A stretch of 7,396 nucleotides of DNA, from NCBI GenBank assembly GCA_050694015.1, contig JBOGWY010000384.1:1-7396 (forward strand). Reading direction: 5' to 3'. A program made the position numbers and the translations under genes. A model generated the notes under the pieces. It ran no database searches and was not told the origin of the DNA. It was given only the letters and a program-made list of their open reading frames with translations. Below, in pieces: positions 5,731 through 7,396 of this stretch. How positions within the stretch are numbered: the first letter of the stretch is position 1; each line of letters opens with the position of its first letter. Origin of the DNA: JBOGWY01 sp050694015. GTDB taxonomy: Bacteria; Actinomycetota; CADDZG01; WHSQ01.

Positions 5731-5814
5731 GGGCCCCCATTCCGTAGGCGGTAGCCAGGCCGTGGCGAGGGCCATGCTTGCATCGCTGTCGCTCCGCTGG
5801 AGACAATCGTCGTA

Positions 5815-6408
5815 GTGAGCTACCGGATCTGGGCCGTGGTCGCCGTTCTCATCGCGCTCGGTCTGATCGCCGTTGCGATCGCCGGGGCGATCGAGCTCGA
5901 CTCGGGCTTCGTGGAACGCCGTGCGGCCGCTCGTCTGATAGGTCTGGCCGGCCTCCTCTGCGTGCCGCTGGGGATCGTCGCGGTCTGGAGCTGGCGCCGT
6001 GGTCGCTACCTGTCGTCGCTGACGCCGGAGTACAAGAGCGGCCTGATGAAGGTGCGGCGCGGCTACGAATGGTTCGCCGAGACCCGCGACGGCAGGTGGA
6101 TGAGATGGGATCCGGTGCTCGCCGATTGGGCCCCCACGAGTCGTCCCGAGGACCCGGCCCTGGTGCCGCATCCGAGACTCTCCGCGCCTCCGCCTCCCCC
6201 ACGAACGGTGACCGCACCAGAGGTGGACCTCGCTCTCTGGTCCGCTCGTCGAGAGGCGGCCGCGCGCCGCGCCCGGTGGCGCAACTTCGGGATCGTCGCG
6301 CGCATCGGGGGCGGCCTTTCGCTCGTCCTGATCGCGTTGATCTTCATCGTCGTGATCGTCGGCGGGATCGCTGCGGTCGCGCGCTTCCTCGAAGACCTTC
6401 CGTTCTGA
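5815..6408 (+). CDS. Membrane protein of unknown function, three predicted helices
   Basis: A 197-residue protein that I do not recognise as a named family. It has hydrophobic helices at about 6-26, 40-58 and 162-187. Between helices two and three is a soluble segment of about 100 residues. It contains an aromatic cluster, WFAETRDGRWMRWDPVLADW (86-105), like the short Trp/DG/RW motifs of small actinobacterial membrane-associated proteins, then a Pro-rich stretch (PPPPPR, 125-130) and a basic helix (ARREAAARRARWR, 144-156). Positive residues flank the helices. The GTG at 5815 is preceded by GGAGA (5799-5803) at a slightly long spacing of about 11-12 nt; no better in-frame start was seen. The gene is divergent from csp and convergent with the lipase gene. 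Its reading frame is the only one here with a membrane-protein pattern, so it is likely real. Confidence 0.75.
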   Translation: MSYRIWAVVAVLIALGLIAVAIAGAIELDSGFVERRAAARLIGLAGLLCVPLGIVAVWSWRRGRYLSSLTPEYKSGLMKVRRGYEWFAETRDGRWMRWDPVLADWAPTSRPEDPALVPHPRLSAPPPPPRTVTAPEVDLALWSARREAAARRARWRNFGIVARIGGGLSLVLIALIFIVVIVGGIAAVARFLEDLPF

Positions 6409-6427
6409 TTCCGCCGTTCTGATCCCG
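6400..6427. repeat. 14-bp tandem duplication across the stop codon
   Basis: CCGTTCTGATTCCG (6400-6413) is followed directly by CCGTTCTGATCCCG (6414-6427), 13 of 14 bases identical. The first copy contains the TGA stop (6406-6408) of the membrane-protein gene and the second is non-coding. It looks like a short slippage duplication. Confidence 0.8.
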
Positions 6428-6702
6428 CGCTGACGCCGACGCTACCGAGAGGGTGGGACGAAAAGCGCGCACACCCTTCGTCCTGGGGTGTCCGACATCT
6501 AGGGGTGAGTTGTCCTACCTTTCGGAGACCCGTCGGCCCGGCGAAATACCGGCCGCTGCCGGATGGCGCACAGGCGGCTTGGATCGAGAGGTAGGACATT
6601 CCCCGGCGGAATGTCGGGCACCCCCCGGCTAAAGGGTGCGCGCGGAAAATCCCTAGGGAGCGGGGTGGCGCGGTGGGCCGGGACCTCGGTAACGGCCGAC
6701 GG
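6409..6702. other. Intergenic region between convergent genes
   Basis: These 294 bp separate the stop of the membrane-protein gene (+) and the stop of the lipase gene (-). Besides the second copy of the 14-bp repeat and the nested palindrome, they contain a perfect 10-bp palindrome TCCCTAGGGA at 6650-6659 just outside the palindrome's outer arm. No simple hairpin-plus-T-run terminator for either gene was found, so the large palindrome may serve that role. Confidence 0.7.
6465..6643. repeat. 179-bp nested imperfect palindrome: structured RNA or MITE-like element
   Basis: Three concentric helices are visible. Outer: 6465-6478 with 6632-6643, 12 bp with a 2-nt bulge. Middle: GGGGTGTCCGACAT (6485-6498) with 6611-6624, 14 bp with one G-U. 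Inner: TGTCCTACCTTTCGG (6511-6525) with 6584-6598, 15 bp with two G-U. Middle and inner helices are separated by exactly 12 nt on each side. The apex (6526-6583) can form two further hairpins, 6534-6555 and about 6555-6578. All mismatches in the middle and inner helices are G-U in the + strand RNA. The arms also read as two boxes starting TGTCC on each side in inverted orientation, with TG...CA ends as in many insertion sequences. There is no credible protein inside and no clear target duplication. The structure is certain; its nature is open. Confidence 0.6.
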
Positions 6703-7396
6703 TCACGCGCCCAGACGCGACAGGGCGGCGCAGTCTCCCGGCTTCTCGTCGAGCCGTCCGGTCAGCGTGGTGACGATGATCCCGAGCACCGCGAGATGGT
6801 GCGCAACGTCGCCATGGGATACCTCGGCCCCCGGGCACACGTCCTGGATCTTGATGTTCAGCGCCCCGTCGAGGACGGCCGAATCGGGCGGCGTCACGGT
6901 CTCGTCGTCGTCGGTCCAGACCGTCACGAAGGCGGGGCCTTCCGGCGTCTCGTCCGGATCGTTGAGCCCGGCGAGGAAGTCCGACTCGGGGTTGAGCTGC
7001 GCGCACGCTCCCGTACACGCGCCGGGATCGGCAAAGGTCGCGAGGCCGGCGATGTCGGTACCGTGATGCGGAGACGCGAGCGTGATCACGTAACGCGGCT
7101 TGCTCGCGTCGATCGCGTCGACGTAGGTACGGACGACGACGCCTCCGAGCGAGAACCCGATCAGGTCCACGGTCGCCGCACCAGTCGCGTCGATCGCCTC
7201 GGACAAGAAGCGCGCCGAGGAGGTGATGTCGCCCTCCCCCCGGTCCGGGAGATCGACCGCCACCACGGAGCGGCCCTCACGCTGGAGTCGGGCCTGGATC
7301 GTCTCCATCGAGGTCGAGCTGCCGCCGTAGCCGTGCACGAGGATCACGGGTACGGGCTCACGCCCGCGGGCGAGGTCGGGCGGGTCCTCACCGCGC
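6703..7396 (-). CDS. Alpha/beta hydrolase, secreted lipase/esterase type (N-terminus outside window)
   Basis: The reverse strand is open from the right edge to a TGA at 6705-6703, giving 230 residues plus a partial codon. A GTG at 7347 is in frame but falls inside the first core strand (PVPVILVHGYGG) and is not a credible start, so the true start lies outside. The nucleophile elbow is GFSLGG with the serine codon near 7152-7150. It is followed by VVRTYVDAI and by ITLASPHHGTDIAG, typical of class-2 lipases and related triacylglycerol lipases. The acidic residue is probably in VTVWTDDDETVTPPDSA and the histidine in VSHGDVAHH. The oxyanion-hole motif is VHGYGG. Four cysteines (in ACTGACAQ, QDVCPG and PGDCAA) suggest disulfides and export, but the signal peptide is not visible. 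The likely substrate is a lipid or other ester; specificity is unknown. It converges on the membrane-protein gene. Confidence 0.88.
   Translation of the reverse strand, partial: RGEDPPDLARGREPVPVILVHGYGGSSTSMETIQARLQREGRSVVAVDLPDRGEGDITSSARFLSEAIDATGAATVDLIGFSLGGVVVRTYVDAIDASKPRYVITLASPHHGTDIAGLATFADPGACTGACAQLNPESDFLAGLNDPDETPEGPAFVTVWTDDDETVTPPDSAVLDGALNIKIQDVCPGAEVSHGDVAHHLAVLGIIVTTLTGRLDEKPGDCAALSRLGA

Noticed and set aside
6063..6599. Reverse reading frame crossing the membrane-protein gene and half of the palindrome
   Set aside because: The low-complexity Arg/Ser/Pro composition and its run into a palindromic non-coding region mark it as spurious.
6563..7066. Forward reading frame starting in the palindrome and overlapping the lipase gene
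   Set aside because: It is antisense to a well-supported hydrolase with GFSLGG and PHHGT motifs, and shows no signature itself.

Overview
The window looks like chromosomal DNA from a high-GC actinobacterium (Actinomycetota), probably an uncultured lineage. The reasons are the strong G/C bias at third codon positions, GTG starts, an apparently leaderless gene, a protein of the mycothiol-dependent maleylpyruvate isomerase/DinB-like superfamily, and an actinobacterial-type GH15 protein. No phage, plasmid, CRISPR, tRNA or rRNA gene was found. Most of the window reads as ordinary housekeeping and accessory chromosome; the unusual material is in the non-coding DNA.

Layout, left to right. (1) 1-336 (-): the N-terminal part of a maleylpyruvate isomerase/DinB-like protein, running off the left edge. 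(2) 419-724 and 727-1221 (+): a tightly linked ArsR-type repressor and SRPBCC/AHSA1 protein, divergent from gene 1, with a perfect 15-bp inverted repeat just before the first ATG. (3) 1224-3065 (-): a complete GH15 trehalase/glucoamylase-like enzyme, convergent with the SRPBCC gene, with only 2 bp between the stop codons. (4) 3179-5269 (-): a secreted right-handed beta-helix protein with an Ig-like (Big_1-type) module, a Thr/Pro/Glu linker encoded by 30-bp DNA repeats, and a basic C-terminal beta domain. (5) 5417-5626 (-): a CspA-family cold-shock protein. It has a perfect terminator hairpin (cUUCGg tetraloop) downstream and a leader hairpin that can hide its Shine-Dalgarno sequence. (6) 5815-6408 (+): a three-helix membrane protein of unknown function. 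(7) 6409-6702: an intergenic region holding a 179-bp nested imperfect palindrome. (8) 6703-7396 (-): a secreted-type alpha/beta hydrolase (lipase/esterase), truncated by the right edge.

The genes do not form one pathway. The only clear functional pair is ArsR plus SRPBCC. The beta-helix gene, GH15 and csp share a strand, but csp is cut off by a terminator and GH15 has its own candidate promoter. The strongest candidate for something undescribed is the nested palindrome at 6465-6643. It could be a structured RNA, a MITE-like element, or a large convergent terminator; the sequence alone does not decide. The second is the hairpin over the cold-shock ribosome binding site.
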